A stretch of DNA of 36,401 bases from Opitutaceae bacterium (GCA_031263125.1 JAISGL010000180.1:1-36401); one strand, 5' to 3'; counted from the first letter of the stretch, positions 7,137 to 15,851 are shown. Notes: generated by a model from the letters alone, not told the origin. Numbers and translations: made by a program.

Positions 7137-10100
7137 CTTGATTCCCGCGTGATACGTTTGCAGCGAGTGGATCGGGCGGGTGGGGTTCTTGATTTTCACG
7201 GCGATGCCTTTCGCGGCGGCACTCGCGGCGGCGAGGGTCGTCATGTAGGGGACGCGGTGCTGGATCGCGGCTTTGCGGATGTAGGAGTCGTCTTTCTGGC
7301 TCGCGCGTTTGCTGATCGGCGAATTGATGATGAACTGCACGAGGCCGTTCTTGATGTCGTCGGGAATGTCCGGGCGGCCTTCGCCAATTTTGATCGCGAG
7401 GTCGGCGTGGATTCCGTTTTCGGCAAGAAAGCCCCGCGTGCCCACCGTGGCGCGGAGTCTGAAGCCGCTGGCCACAAGGCTGCGCGCGATTTCCAGCACT
7501 TGCGGGGTGCGTTCCCATACGCTTATGAGCACGGCGCCGCTCGTGGGGAGGGGACTCAGCGCGGCTTCCTCGGCTTTGCAAAAGGCGAGGCCGAAGTCGC
7601 CGGACATGCCAAGGACTTCGCCGGTGGAGCGCATTTCAGGCCCGAGTATCGGATCGACTTCGGGGAATTTCTCGAAGGGCAGGACCGCTTCCTTCACGCC
7701 GAAATGGGGGATGGTTTTGGGCGTGAGTTTCATCGAGGGGATCGTCTCGCCGAGCATGAGTTGCGTGGCGATGCGGGCCATCTGCACGTTGCAGACTTTC
7801 GAGACGAGGGGGACGGTGCGGCTGGCGCGGGGGTTGGCTTCGAGGACGTATACTTTGTCGTTCTCGATGGCGTATTGCATGTTCATCAGGCCGACGACTT
7901 TCAACTCCTGCGCAATCTGGCGCGTGTAGGTGTTGATGGTTTCGAGGTGCCTGGCGCTGATCGAGACGGGCGGGAGCACACACGCGCTGTCGCCGGAGTG
8001 GATGCCGGCGAGTTCGATGTGCTCCATGACGGCGGGGATGTAGACGTCCGTGCCGTCGGCGAGGGCGTCGGCTTCGCATTCGAGCGCGCTTTGGAGGAAG
8101 CGGTCGAGGAGGAGCGGGTGTTCGGGCGAGACGTCGATGGCTTTTGTCACGTACTCGCGGAGCATGTCTTCGTCGTAGATGACTTCCATGCCGCGTCCGC
8201 CGAGGATGAACGAGGGGCGGATCATGATGGGGTAGCCGATTCTGGCGGCGACGGTTTTGGCTTCGTCGAGGGTGGAGGCCATGCCGGACTCGGGCATGGG
8301 GATGCCGAGGCGTTCCATTTTCCGGCGGAAGAGGTCGCGGTCCTCGGCGTCGTCGATGGAGTCGATGCTGGTGCCGAGGATGCGCACGCCGTTGGCGGCG
8401 AGTTCGCGGGCAATGTTGAGCGGGGTTTGGCCGCCGAATTGCACGATGACGCCGAGGGGTTTTTCGTTGGCGTGGATTTGCAGGACGTCCTCGACGGTGA
8501 GCGGCTCGAAGTAGAGTTTGTCGGAGGTGTCGTAGTCGGTCGAGACGGTCTCGGGGTTGCAATTGACCATGATGGTTTCGTAGCCGGCGGCGCGGAGGGC
8601 CATGGCGGCGTGGCAGCAGCAGTAGTCGAACTCAATGCCCTGGCCGATGCGGTTGGGGCCGCCGCCGAGGATCATGACTTTTTTCGGGTTCGCGGTGGCG
8701 TGGCAGGGGCGCGTGGCGTCGGGCGTGCCGTAGGTGGAGAAGTAGTAGGCGGCGTCTTTCACGCCGGAGACGGGGACGGCTTCCCAGGTCTCGACGAGGC
8801 CGAGTCGCACGCGGCGGTCGCGTATTTCCTTTTCGGGCGCGGCGAGGATTTTCGCGAGGTACTTGTCGGCGAAGCCGTCGAGTTTGGCCTGCCTGAGCAT
8901 CGTGTCGGGAAGGTCGGCGAACTTGTTTTTGAAGAGGAGGATTTTTTCCTCGAATTGCACGAGTTCGAGCATTTGTTGCACGAACCATTCCTTGACGAAG
9001 GTGATGGCGTTGATTTCCGCGACGGTGGCGCCTTTGCGGAGCGCTTCGTACATGATGTAGTGGCGTTCGCTGCTGGCGGTGCGGAGCATCACGCAGAGTT
9101 CCTGTTTCGAGAGGTTGTTGAAGTTCTTCGCCCAGCCGAGGCCGGAGCGGCCGTTTTCGAGGGCGCGGATGGCTTTCTGGAAGGCTTCCTTGTAGTTTTT
9201 GCCGATGCTCATGACTTCGCCGACGGCTTTCATTTGCGTGCCGAGTTTGTCCTCGGCGCCTTTGAATTTCTCGAAGGCCCAGCGGGCGAATTTAACGACG
9301 ACGTAGTCGCCGCCTGGCGTGTATTTGTCGAGCGTGCCGTCGCGCCAGTAGGGCATGTCGGCGAGGTTGAGGCCGGCGGCGAGTTGTGCGGAGACGAGGG
9401 CGATGGGGAAGCCCGTGGCTTTCGAGGCGAGGGCGGAGGAGCGCGAGGTGCGGGGGTTGATTTCAATGATGACCATGCGGCCGGTTTTGGGGTCGCGGGC
9501 GAACTGGACGTTGGTGCCGCCGATGACGCCGATGGATTCGACGACTTTGAAGGCGAGGCGCTGGCATTCCTGCTGCACGTCGGCGGGGATCGTCAGCATG
9601 GGCGCGGTGCAGAACGAGTCGCCGGTGTGCACGCCGATGGCGTCGACGTTTTCGATGAAGCAGACGGTGACCATTTTGCCGGAGGCGTCGCGGACGACCT
9701 CGACTTCGAGTTCCTCCCAGCCGAGGACGGATTGCTCGATGAGGCACTGGCGGGTGAGGGAGATGTCGAGGCCGCGGGCGACCACGGTGCGGAGTTCCTC
9801 GACGTTGTAGACGAGGCCGCCGCCGGCGCCGCCCATCGAGTAGGCGGGGCGGATGACGACGGGGTAGTTGAGGTCGGCGGCGGCTTGCTCGGCCTGCGCG
9901 ACGGTGTGGATGATGTGGCTGTCGGGGAGGCCGATGCCGAGGGAGCGCATGGTTTCCTTGAAGATTTCGCGGTCCTCGCCGCGTTCGATGGCGTTGAGGT
10001 TGACGCCGATGACTTCGACGTTGTGCCTGGCGAGGACGCCGGCCTTGGCGAGGGCGATGGAGAGGTTGAGTCCGGTCTGGCCGCCGAGGTTGGGGAGGAG

Positions 10101-10355
10101 GGCGTCGGGTTTTTCCTTGGCGATGATTTGTTCGAGGCGCTCGACGTTGAGCGGCTCGATGTAGGTGGCGTCGGCCATGGCGGGGTCGGTCATGATCGTG
10201 GCCGGGTTGGAGTTGACCAGGACAATTTTGTAGCCGCAGGCGCGGAGCGCTTTGCAGGCTTGTGTGCCGGAGTAATCGAATTCGCAGGCCTGACCGATTA
10301 CGATCGGGCCGGAGCCGATGATGAGGACTTTGTGGATGTCGTCGCGTTTCGCCAT
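7134..10355 (-). CDS. carB: Carbamoyl-phosphate synthase large subunit
   Basis: A 1073-residue protein, the same length as E. coli CarB. It makes carbamoyl phosphate from bicarbonate, two ATP and ammonia delivered by the CarA glutaminase, feeding pyrimidine and arginine synthesis in the cytoplasm. The two homologous synthetase halves are evident: IGSGPIVIGQACEFDYSGTQ near the N-terminus and LGGGPNRIGQGIEFDYCCCH at about 560. Each is followed by an ATP-grasp domain. A C-terminal MGS-like allosteric domain follows from about residue 935 (VLISVWERTPQVLEIA...). The start at 10355 gives MAKRDDIHKVLIIGSGP; the frame extends upstream to 10478 without homology. carA is not adjacent, so carB is an orphan here. 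The stop codon lies inside the tag of a palindromic element. No Shine-Dalgarno is present. Confidence 0.98.
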   Translation of the reverse strand: MAKRDDIHKVLIIGSGPIVIGQACEFDYSGTQACKALRACGYKIVLVNSNPATIMTDPAMADATYIEPLNVERLEQIIAKEKPDALLPNLGGQTGLNLSIALAKAGVLARHNVEVIGVNLNAIERGEDREIFKETMRSLGIGLPDSHIIHTVAQAEQAAADLNYPVVIRPAYSMGGAGGGLVYNVEELRTVVARGLDISLTRQCLIEQSVLGWEELEVEVVRDASGKMVTVCFIENVDAIGVHTGDSFCTAPMLTIPADVQQECQRLAFKVVESIGVIGGTNVQFARDPKTGRMVIIEINPRTSRSSALASKATGFPIALVSAQLAAGLNLADMPYWRDGTLDKYTPGGDYVVVKFARWAFEKFKGAEDKLGTQMKAVGEVMSIGKNYKEAFQKAIRALENGRSGLGWAKNFNNLSKQELCVMLRTASSERHYIMYEALRKGATVAEINAITFVKEWFVQQMLELVQFEEKILLFKNKFADLPDTMLRQAKLDGFADKYLAKILAAPEKEIRDRRVRLGLVETWEAVPVSGVKDAAYYFSTYGTPDATRPCHATANPKKVMILGGGPNRIGQGIEFDYCCCHAAMALRAAGYETIMVNCNPETVSTDYDTSDKLYFEPLTVEDVLQIHANEKPLGVIVQFGGQTPLNIARELAANGVRILGTSIDSIDDAEDRDLFRRKMERLGIPMPESGMASTLDEAKTVAARIGYPIMIRPSFILGGRGMEVIYDEDMLREYVTKAIDVSPEHPLLLDRFLQSALECEADALADGTDVYIPAVMEHIELAGIHSGDSACVLPPVSISARHLETINTYTRQIAQELKVVGLMNMQYAIENDKVYVLEANPRASRTVPLVSKVCNVQMARIATQLMLGETIPSMKLTPKTIPHFGVKEAVLPFEKFPEVDPILGPEMRSTGEVLGMSGDFGLAFCKAEEAALSPLPTSGAVLISVWERTPQVLEIARSLVASGFRLRATVGTRGFLAENGIHADLAIKIGEGRPDIPDDIKNGLVQFIINSPISKRASQKDDSYIRKAAIQHRVPYMTTLAAASAAAKGIAVKIKNPTRPIHSLQTYHAGIK

Positions 10356-10518
10356 GTGAAGGGAGGTGTGGATTTGTGTGTGTGGATTTGGTGGAATCCG
10401 GGTGGATTCGGGGCGTGAGTGTGGAGAGGTGCGGGCGCGGGGGGCGATTGAAATTTTCGGCGGGGTGATTTTCGTCAAAGCGGTTTAAGTTAATGCGCGA
10501 TGGGGGAAGGCGTGTCTT

Positions 10519-10575
10519 CCAGCTTTTCAGCTTTCCAGTTTTCCAACCTTCCAGCCTTCTTCAGTCTTTCCAAGC
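10519..10575. repeat. CAGCTTTCCAG-like pyrimidine-rich simple repeat
   Basis: Degenerate copies of a 9-10-bp unit (CAGCTTTTCAG, CTTTCCAGTTTTCC, AACCTTCCAGCC) lie in the 279-bp divergent gap between carB and the AMP nucleosidase gene. It is simple-sequence DNA without coding signal. The promoters of both genes must lie in this gap, but none was recognised with confidence. Confidence 0.45.
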
Positions 10576-10604
10576 GCCACCGGGTGGATACAGTGTTCGC
10601 AACA

Positions 10605-10634
10605 ACAACTTCGACACCCACAACTTCGACACCC
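10605..10634. repeat. 15-bp tandem duplication abutting the AMP nucleosidase start
   Basis: ACAACTTCGACACCC occurs twice without a gap (10605-10619 and 10620-10634) and ends at the base before the ATG at 10635. It occupies the position where a ribosome binding site would be expected and contains none. The unit is a multiple of three, so the frame stays open through it. Confidence 0.85.
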
Positions 10635-11405
10635 ATGAAAACACGTGAGGAAATCATCGAGAACTGGCTGCCACGCTACACCGGCGTGCCGCTCAACGAA
10701 TTTGGCGACTACATCCTGCTGACCAATTTTCAACGCTACGTGCAGCTCTTCGCGGAGTGGCACAACGTCCCCGTGCGCGGGCTTGACAAGGCCATGTCCA
10801 GCGCCACCGCCGGACGCATCACGATGATCAATTTCGGCATGGGAAGCGCCACCGCCGCGACGATCATGGACCTGCTCAGCGGCATCCACCCGAAAGCCGT
10901 GCTCTTCCTCGGCAAGTGCGGCGGCGTGAAACACCGGGCCGGCGTCGGCGAACTGATCCTGCCCATCGCGGCCGTCCGCGGCGAGGGCACGAGCAACGAT
11001 TATTTTCCACCCGAGGTCCCCGCCCTGCCCGCCTTCGCGTTGCAAAAAGCCATCTCGACCACGATCCGCGACTACGCGCGCGACTACTGGACGGGCACCG
11101 TCTACACAACCAACCGCCGCGTATGGGAGCACGACGAGGAGTTCAAAAAATATCTCCAGAAAATCCGCGTCATGTGCGTGGACATGGAAACGGCGACGAT
11201 TTTCACGGTCGGATTTTTCAACGACATCCCCACCGGCGCGCTTCTCCTCGTGAGCGACCAGCCCATGACGCCCGAGGGCGTGAAAACCGCCGAGAGCGAC
11301 CAGCGCGTGGATGCCGATTACGTGAGCGCGCACATCAAGATCGGCATAGATTCGTTGAACCAGCTCATCAACAAAGGCGTCACGGTAAAACACCTGCGGT
11401 TCTGA
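10635..11405 (+). CDS. amn: AMP nucleosidase, short form
   Basis: A 256-residue purine nucleoside phosphorylase-superfamily protein, predicted to hydrolyse AMP to adenine and ribose 5-phosphate in the cytoplasm. Visible motifs are INFGMGSATAATIMDLL (about 57-73), FLGKCGGVKHRAGVGELILP (about 90-109) and VDMETATIFTVGFF (about 181-194), where the Met-Glu pair is expected to bind the ribose. The enzyme lacks the extra N-terminal regulatory domain of E. coli Amn (about 480 residues), so it belongs to the short type known from Bacteroidetes-like genomes. The start at 10635 begins MKTREEIIENW; the frame opens earlier at 10500 but that part is repeat-derived. It is divergent from carB, another nucleotide-metabolism gene, though the two need not be co-regulated. 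Confidence 0.88.
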   Translation: MKTREEIIENWLPRYTGVPLNEFGDYILLTNFQRYVQLFAEWHNVPVRGLDKAMSSATAGRITMINFGMGSATAATIMDLLSGIHPKAVLFLGKCGGVKHRAGVGELILPIAAVRGEGTSNDYFPPEVPALPAFALQKAISTTIRDYARDYWTGTVYTTNRRVWEHDEEFKKYLQKIRVMCVDMETATIFTVGFFNDIPTGALLLVSDQPMTPEGVKTAESDQRVDADYVSAHIKIGIDSLNQLINKGVTVKHLRF

Positions 11406-11412
11406 ATTTGAG

Positions 11413-11500
11413 ATCGCCGATTTATCGCCGAATCATCGCCGATTTATCATCGAATCATCGTCGACTTATCGCCGATTTATTGTCGATTTATCGTCGATCC
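11413..11500. repeat. Eight-copy 11-bp tandem array (ATCGCCGATTT)
   Basis: Eight exact-length units of 11 bp with consensus ATCGNCGAWTY start 8 bp after the AMP nucleosidase stop codon. Each unit begins with a hyphenated dyad, ATCGNCGAT or near it. The period is close to one DNA helical turn, so any protein bound to successive units would sit on the same face. No intrinsic terminator for the nucleosidase gene is visible otherwise. Confidence 0.9.
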
Positions 11501-11857
11501 ACCCCGTTTTTCTATCGCTTGCCTATACTCCCTTCATCGAAACCATCAGCAACAAATCCGGTCAACGGACTGCTTGTCACGGTCTCCTATGCGATTTCCT
11601 GCAAAAGTCTGTTGAGTGATCGCATGTAAATACGCGCAATCCTTTGGTTTCCCGCTTTCCCACGCGGACTCATTACCGCCTTTGCCGCTGCTTTCCCGGA
11701 GATTGGCATCGGTTTTGCCGGCTGGAGACAGACGCTGCGCCGCCTTGTCGGTGTCGGAGCCAGATTCGCGCGCCCTCGCGCCCTCGTGGGCTGCGCGTCC
11801 AGAGATACGGAAAATAATAAAAATGCGCCAAACGCAATGCGCTACCCGAATCGGTAT

Positions 11858-11917
11858 ATTATTGTTTCCATTATTGTTTCCATTGTTGGTTTAATTGTTG
11901 GTTTAATTGTCATTTTT
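11858..11917. repeat. Five-copy 12-bp tandem array (ATTATTGTTTCC / ATTGTTGGTTTA)
   Basis: Two copies of ATTATTGTTTCC are followed by two copies of ATTGTTGGTTTA and one degenerate copy ATTGTCATTTTT, in register with a 12-bp period. The pairwise identity (copies 1 and 2, then 3 and 4) suggests successive slippage duplications. Translated in one frame it gives a hydrophobic I/V/G-rich segment, but no convincing gene surrounds it. Confidence 0.85.
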
Positions 11918-12378
11918 GTGGGAGGGAAAGGGTTTGCATGGCCATGCTCATATAATCATTTTTCATCACTGGTGTTCCGCAACCGTCGGATATTCCCTCC
12001 CCTTGATTGAACCGCGATATTCAGGACCTCCCTGCCTGGCCGCTCTTGCGGATTGTCCGTCATTGTCCAGGTACACTTCACTGGGCGTCTTCTTTTGATG
12101 ATATCATGAGTTGTTTATCAATGTTTATACAATATGCCAGATTGGGGGGAATGGGGCAATGAAGAATTTGTGGAATATATATTCGTGTTCCGGGAAAAAC
12201 CTCAAAATCAATAATTTTTTTCTTAATATATATAGCTTTGTCGCGTTGAGCGGCCGGGCTGCGCCCGCTGGAATTTAATCATTCACCAAACACTCCGGCC
12301 TGTCTCTTTACAAACCTCATGCCTCCATCTTCACAGCTCTCTTTTGCTCCGGATTTCCAGCCGGGATGCGAATGGGCG

Positions 12379-13281
12379 TCAATCCTCGGCCATGCCGCGC
12401 TTTCGGAACACGGAGGGCGTGCATTTTTCGAATCGCCGGAACCACGCGCAGAAATGCGATTCGTAGCGGAAACCGAGCGTGAACGCCGTGGACTTCACGC
12501 TGGCCGAGGTGTGGGCAAGCGCGTGTTTTGCGGCGTCCCGGCGGCGGTTTTCAAAATAACATCTCGGGGTGACACCGTATTCCTTGCAAAAAAGCTCCAC
12601 GAGGTGCCGCGTGGTCAGGCCCAGGCGCCGGGCAAAACCGTCAAGGTCGAAGGCTTCGGAGAGCGGGTGCCGGTCGAGCGCAATCACCAGTTGCGTCGCC
12701 CGCTCGTCCATGCCGACAAGCCGGAGCGGCGTGTGTCCGCGCGCCAGCATGCACTCGACATAGGCGCGCAGCCACGCCGGGAGGAGTTCCTGGGTTCGCA
12801 AAAAGACCTCGAAGGAGCATTTTTCAAACCGGAGATTGGCGTCCACTTTGTTTATATTGCGCCGCACAAATTGCAGCAATCGCATGGCGGGGGCTTCCAG
12901 GTAGGGAAACTGCGAGGCGGGGAAAACCTCGGTCTTTTTCCGCTCGAAAAGCGGCTCGTTTCCGGGCCATGCAAGATGGAAATAAATCGACAGGATTTCC
13001 GCGTCGGCGCTGAAAGACTGCCTTCGGGTCGGCGCCTCGACAAAAACCCACTGGCCGGGCCTGATCGTGATGCACTGCCTGCCGGTGGTCACCTCGACGC
13101 ATCCTTTGCGCACGAGCCAGCAGGTGATCCCCTTGTGCGTAAACTCCCCCTTGCGCGCATAGGGAAGCACCGGCCCTTCATAAATCCATATCAGGTGAAA
13201 TTGAAGGCTGGACCAGTCAATGAAGCGCATCGTGCCGGATGGCAGAGATGTCAGTTTTTGGATTTTGGGCGCATCACACAT
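12379..13281 (-). CDS. AraC-family transcriptional regulator, cupin sensor
   Basis: A 300-residue regulator. Residues about 20-110 have the pattern of an AraC-type cupin sensor (ARKGEFTHKGITCWLVRKGCVEVTTGRQCITIRPGQWVFV). Residues about 205-298 are the double helix-turn-helix domain (FARRLGLTTRHLVELFCKEYGVTPRCYFENRRR, then SVKSTAFTLGFRYESHFCAWFRRFEKCTPSVFRKR). It lies head to head with the seven-gene plus-strand locus, 32 bp from the next start codon, so it is the likely local activator, responding to a substrate-derived ligand. The start at 13281 is used; an internal Met at 13230 would widen the divergent gap to 83 bp and keep the sensor domain. No Shine-Dalgarno is visible at either. Confidence 0.88.
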   Translation of the reverse strand: MCDAPKIQKLTSLPSGTMRFIDWSSLQFHLIWIYEGPVLPYARKGEFTHKGITCWLVRKGCVEVTTGRQCITIRPGQWVFVEAPTRRQSFSADAEILSIYFHLAWPGNEPLFERKKTEVFPASQFPYLEAPAMRLLQFVRRNINKVDANLRFEKCSFEVFLRTQELLPAWLRAYVECMLARGHTPLRLVGMDERATQLVIALDRHPLSEAFDLDGFARRLGLTTRHLVELFCKEYGVTPRCYFENRRRDAAKHALAHTSASVKSTAFTLGFRYESHFCAWFRRFEKCTPSVFRKRGMAED

Positions 13282-13313
13282 GTCGCCTCCAAATTAATAT
13301 TTTCAAACGCACC
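13282..13313. promoter_or_regulatory. 32-bp divergent gap between araC-type regulator and oxidoreductase operon
   Basis: The gap contains AAATTAATATTTTC, an AT-rich core in otherwise GC-rich DNA. It is too short to hold two full promoters, so promoter and operator elements must extend into one or both coding regions, or the true regulator start is at 13230. This is the only place a shared AraC-controlled promoter for the 13314-35798 run could lie. Confidence 0.5.
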
Positions 13314-15812
13314 ATGAAAATAAAAAATAATACGAATAAATATACACATCTGTTGTCCCGGCTGCTGTTGTCCCGGCTGCTGTTGTCCGGGCTGGCGGGA
13401 TTCGTCCTTTGCGCGATGAAGGCGCCGCTTGCCGCGCAGGGAAGGGATGCCGTGCTGAAGGCGGCGACCGATGGTTCGACGGTGTTTGTCGAAGCCGAAA
13501 GTTTCACAACAAAGGGCGGCTGGGTCACCGACCAGCAATACATGGACCAGATGGGTTCGCCGGTCATGCTGGCGCATGGCGCGGGCAGGCCGGTGGCCGA
13601 CGCAACGACCGAGGTCGCGTTTCCGAAAAGCGGCGCCTACCGGGTTTTTGTGCGGACGCGAAACTGGGTCGCCAAATGGACGCCGCAATATGCACCGGGT
13701 GTTTTCAAACTCATTATAAACGGCGGGGAACTCGAAACGACCTTCGGCGACAAGGGGGCCGAATGGCACTGGCAGGCAGGGGGCACGGTTGTGATTTCCT
13801 CGCCCAAGGTGCAACTGGCGTTGCGCGATCTGACCGGTTTTGACGGGCGGTGCGATGCGATTTTATTCATTGCCGATTCCCAATTCACGCCCCCGGATGG
13901 CGAACTGCTGACGGCGTTTCGCCGGAAGGTCCTCGGTCTTTCCGCCGATCCGGCCAATGTGCCGGACGCCCCTGAAGGCCCCTTTGACCTTGTGGTGGGC
14001 GGCGGCGGCATGGCCGGCATTTGCACGGCCATCTCGGCGGCCCGCCTCGGCGTAAAAGTGGCCTTGCTCCAGGACCGTCCCGTGCTCGGCGGCAACAACA
14101 GCAGCGAAGTGCGCGTGCATCTGCAAGGGCGCATCAATTATCCTCCCTATGAGAATATCGGCAACCTTGTGGGCGAGCTGGACCCGATGCAGACCGGGTC
14201 GATGCTGACAGGAATAGCGGCGGAGGCCGGAAAATACAGGGACGACAAAAAACTCGCCGCCGTGCTCGCCGAGAAAAACATCACGCTTTATCTTTCGACG
14301 CATGTGATGGCGGTCGAAATGGAAAAGGACGTTTCCACCGGCCACGATAGGCCCGCAATCAAGGCGGTCGTTGCGAAAAACATCGAGACGGGCCGGGAGC
14401 TTCGCTTCAAGGCCGGGCTGTTTGCCGACTGCACGGGCGACGCCACGCTGGCATATCTTGCCGGCGCCGAGTGGCGCATGTGGCCGGAGACCAAGGCCGA
14501 GACCGGCGAGTTCACCGCGCCCGAGAAAAAAATCAAGCAGACCATGGGTGCCTCAATGCCTTGGAACACCAAGGACACGGGCCGGGCCACCACCTTCCCG
14601 AAGCTGCCCTGGGCGGTGCGGTTCACCGACGAGTCCTCCATCAAAACCGATGAAGGCGGCATCAAGGAAGTCACCAAGGGCACCTGGCGCTGGGAGACCG
14701 GCCTTGATACCGACCAGGTCGAAAAGGCCGAGGAAATCCGCGACCATCTCTTCCGCGCGGTTTACGGGCACTGGTCATACCTGAAAAACCAAAGCCCGTC
14801 CAAAATGCGCGAAAAGGTCGCCGGCCTCGATCTCGACTGGGTGCCGTTCATCGCGGGCAAGCGCGAGTCGCGCCGCATCATGGGCGATCACATCCTTTGC
14901 GAGCAGGATTTTGACAATGGGAAGACTTACAACGACGGCTGCGTGATGACGACGTGGACGATCGACCTCCATGTGCCGACCGAGCACAACGCGAAGCATT
15001 TCCCCGGCGAGGAGTTCTACACCGTCGCCAGGCACAAAAAGATAAAATCCTACCTTGTGCCGTATCGATGTTTTTATTCGCGCAGCGTGCCGAATCTTTT
15101 CATGGCGGGCCGCAATATTTCCGTGACCCGTGTCGCGCTCGGCACCATCCGCGTGATGCGCACGACCGGAATGATGGGCGAGGTTGTGGGCATGGCCGCG
15201 TCGCTCTGCAAAAAACACAACACCTCGCCGCGCGGCGTTTACCGGGAGCATCTGCCGGAGCTGATCGGGCTTATGAAAAAAGGCGTGGCGGAAAAGCCGC
15301 AGAAATACGGCGGCGGGGCGGCTCCGCAACTGGCGGCGCTGAACGCCATGAAGGAACCGGCATGGCTGAAAACCGCCGGGAAAAACCTTGCGCGGGGCGC
15401 GCAGGTGTCGGTTTCGAGCATTTATCCGAACAAGCGGTATCCCGCCAAAAACATCAACGACGGCAAACATGACTACAACGACAACCGCACCCGCTGGGCC
15501 AGCGCGCGGCAGCCGGGTGAACATTATGCGATATTAAAATTCCCCGCGCCCGTGACGGTCAACGCCGCGCGCATCATCAGCGGGGAAAAACCCGGCATCA
15601 ACCCCAACGGCGATTTTGTATTGCAATACAAGAAGCCGCGCGGACGCGACTGGACCGACATCAAGGGAACCGCGAGGAAGAATAACAAGCAGGTCGATCT
15701 CGGCCTGGAATTCCCGGATGTCACCGCCTCGGAATTCCGGCTGTTGATAACAAAGACACCCGGCGACATCGCACGGCTCTGGGAGTTGGAACTCCATGAA
15801 TTGAAGAAATAA
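13314..15812 (+). CDS. Exported multidomain FAD-dependent oxidoreductase (FAD_oxidored family)
   Basis: An 832-residue exported protein. The signal peptide ends near LAAQG (residue about 42) and its hydrophobic core contains three tandem LLSRL units. Residues about 43-190 form a beta-rich carbohydrate-binding or golvesin-like domain (VFVEAESFTTKGGW, FPKSGAYRVFVRTRNW). Residues about 224-640 are the FAD_oxidored domain, with dinucleotide motif GGGGMAGICTAISAARLG followed by LGGNNSSEVRVH, and the family block ESRRIMGDHIL plus NLFMAGRNISVTRVALG. Residues about 690-832 resemble an F5/8 type C (discoidin) domain. It is inferred to oxidise a glycan or glycoside in the periplasm or outside the cell; reaction and substrate are unknown. 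No twin-arginine motif is visible, although FAD proteins often use Tat. It is the first gene of the long co-directional run. Confidence 0.85.
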   Translation: MKIKNNTNKYTHLLSRLLLSRLLLSGLAGFVLCAMKAPLAAQGRDAVLKAATDGSTVFVEAESFTTKGGWVTDQQYMDQMGSPVMLAHGAGRPVADATTEVAFPKSGAYRVFVRTRNWVAKWTPQYAPGVFKLIINGGELETTFGDKGAEWHWQAGGTVVISSPKVQLALRDLTGFDGRCDAILFIADSQFTPPDGELLTAFRRKVLGLSADPANVPDAPEGPFDLVVGGGGMAGICTAISAARLGVKVALLQDRPVLGGNNSSEVRVHLQGRINYPPYENIGNLVGELDPMQTGSMLTGIAAEAGKYRDDKKLAAVLAEKNITLYLSTHVMAVEMEKDVSTGHDRPAIKAVVAKNIETGRELRFKAGLFADCTGDATLAYLAGAEWRMWPETKAETGEFTAPEKKIKQTMGASMPWNTKDTGRATTFPKLPWAVRFTDESSIKTDEGGIKEVTKGTWRWETGLDTDQVEKAEEIRDHLFRAVYGHWSYLKNQSPSKMREKVAGLDLDWVPFIAGKRESRRIMGDHILCEQDFDNGKTYNDGCVMTTWTIDLHVPTEHNAKHFPGEEFYTVARHKKIKSYLVPYRCFYSRSVPNLFMAGRNISVTRVALGTIRVMRTTGMMGEVVGMAASLCKKHNTSPRGVYREHLPELIGLMKKGVAEKPQKYGGGAAPQLAALNAMKEPAWLKTAGKNLARGAQVSVSSIYPNKRYPAKNINDGKHDYNDNRTRWASARQPGEHYAILKFPAPVTVNAARIISGEKPGINPNGDFVLQYKKPRGRDWTDIKGTARKNNKQVDLGLEFPDVTASEFRLLITKTPGDIARLWELELHELKK
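13350..13394. repeat. Three-copy 15-bp tandem repeat inside a signal-peptide coding region
   Basis: CTGTTGTCCCGGCTG occurs at 13350-13364 and 13365-13379, with a one-base variant at 13380-13394. The units are in frame and encode LLSRL, LLSRL and LLSGL, residues 13-27 of the oxidoreductase, which make up most of its hydrophobic leader. Gain or loss of a unit would change the leader length without a frameshift. Confidence 0.9.
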
Positions 15813-15851
15813 AAACAAACCCAATGCAGGCCAATAAATCCCCCCTTCCTT

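Larger units (their letters stand above)
11406..12378. other. Gene-poor 973-bp gap before the AraC gene
   Basis: The gap between the AMP nucleosidase and the AraC regulator (convergent genes) has no reliable gene. It holds an 11-bp array (11413-11500), a 12-bp array (11858-11917), a dyad ATGATATCAT near 12100, and a strongly AT-rich stretch (about 12110-12235) that contrasts with the GC-rich surroundings. Short frames exist, including a 74-codon one with a hydrophobic segment, but that segment is made by the 12-bp repeat. The gap may be a remnant of decayed genes. Confidence 0.5.

Noticed and set aside
7149-10418. Long open frame of about 1089 codons antisense to carB
   Set aside because: It covers almost exactly the carB gene, translates to a Gly/Asp/Val/Phe/His-rich low-complexity protein and has no recognisable domain. 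Such mirror frames are expected opposite GC-rich genes.
11413-11500. CRISPR-like array
   Set aside because: Units are 11 bp and contiguous, without spacers; no cas gene is present.
11616-11894. 92-codon frame in the gap after the AMP nucleosidase gene
   Set aside because: Arg/Ser/Leu-rich composition, no recognisable motif, and it ends within the tandem repeat.
11786-12010. 74-codon frame with a transmembrane-like segment
   Set aside because: The hydrophobic segment is the translation of a 12-bp tandem repeat; there is no start signal, homologue or neighbouring context.
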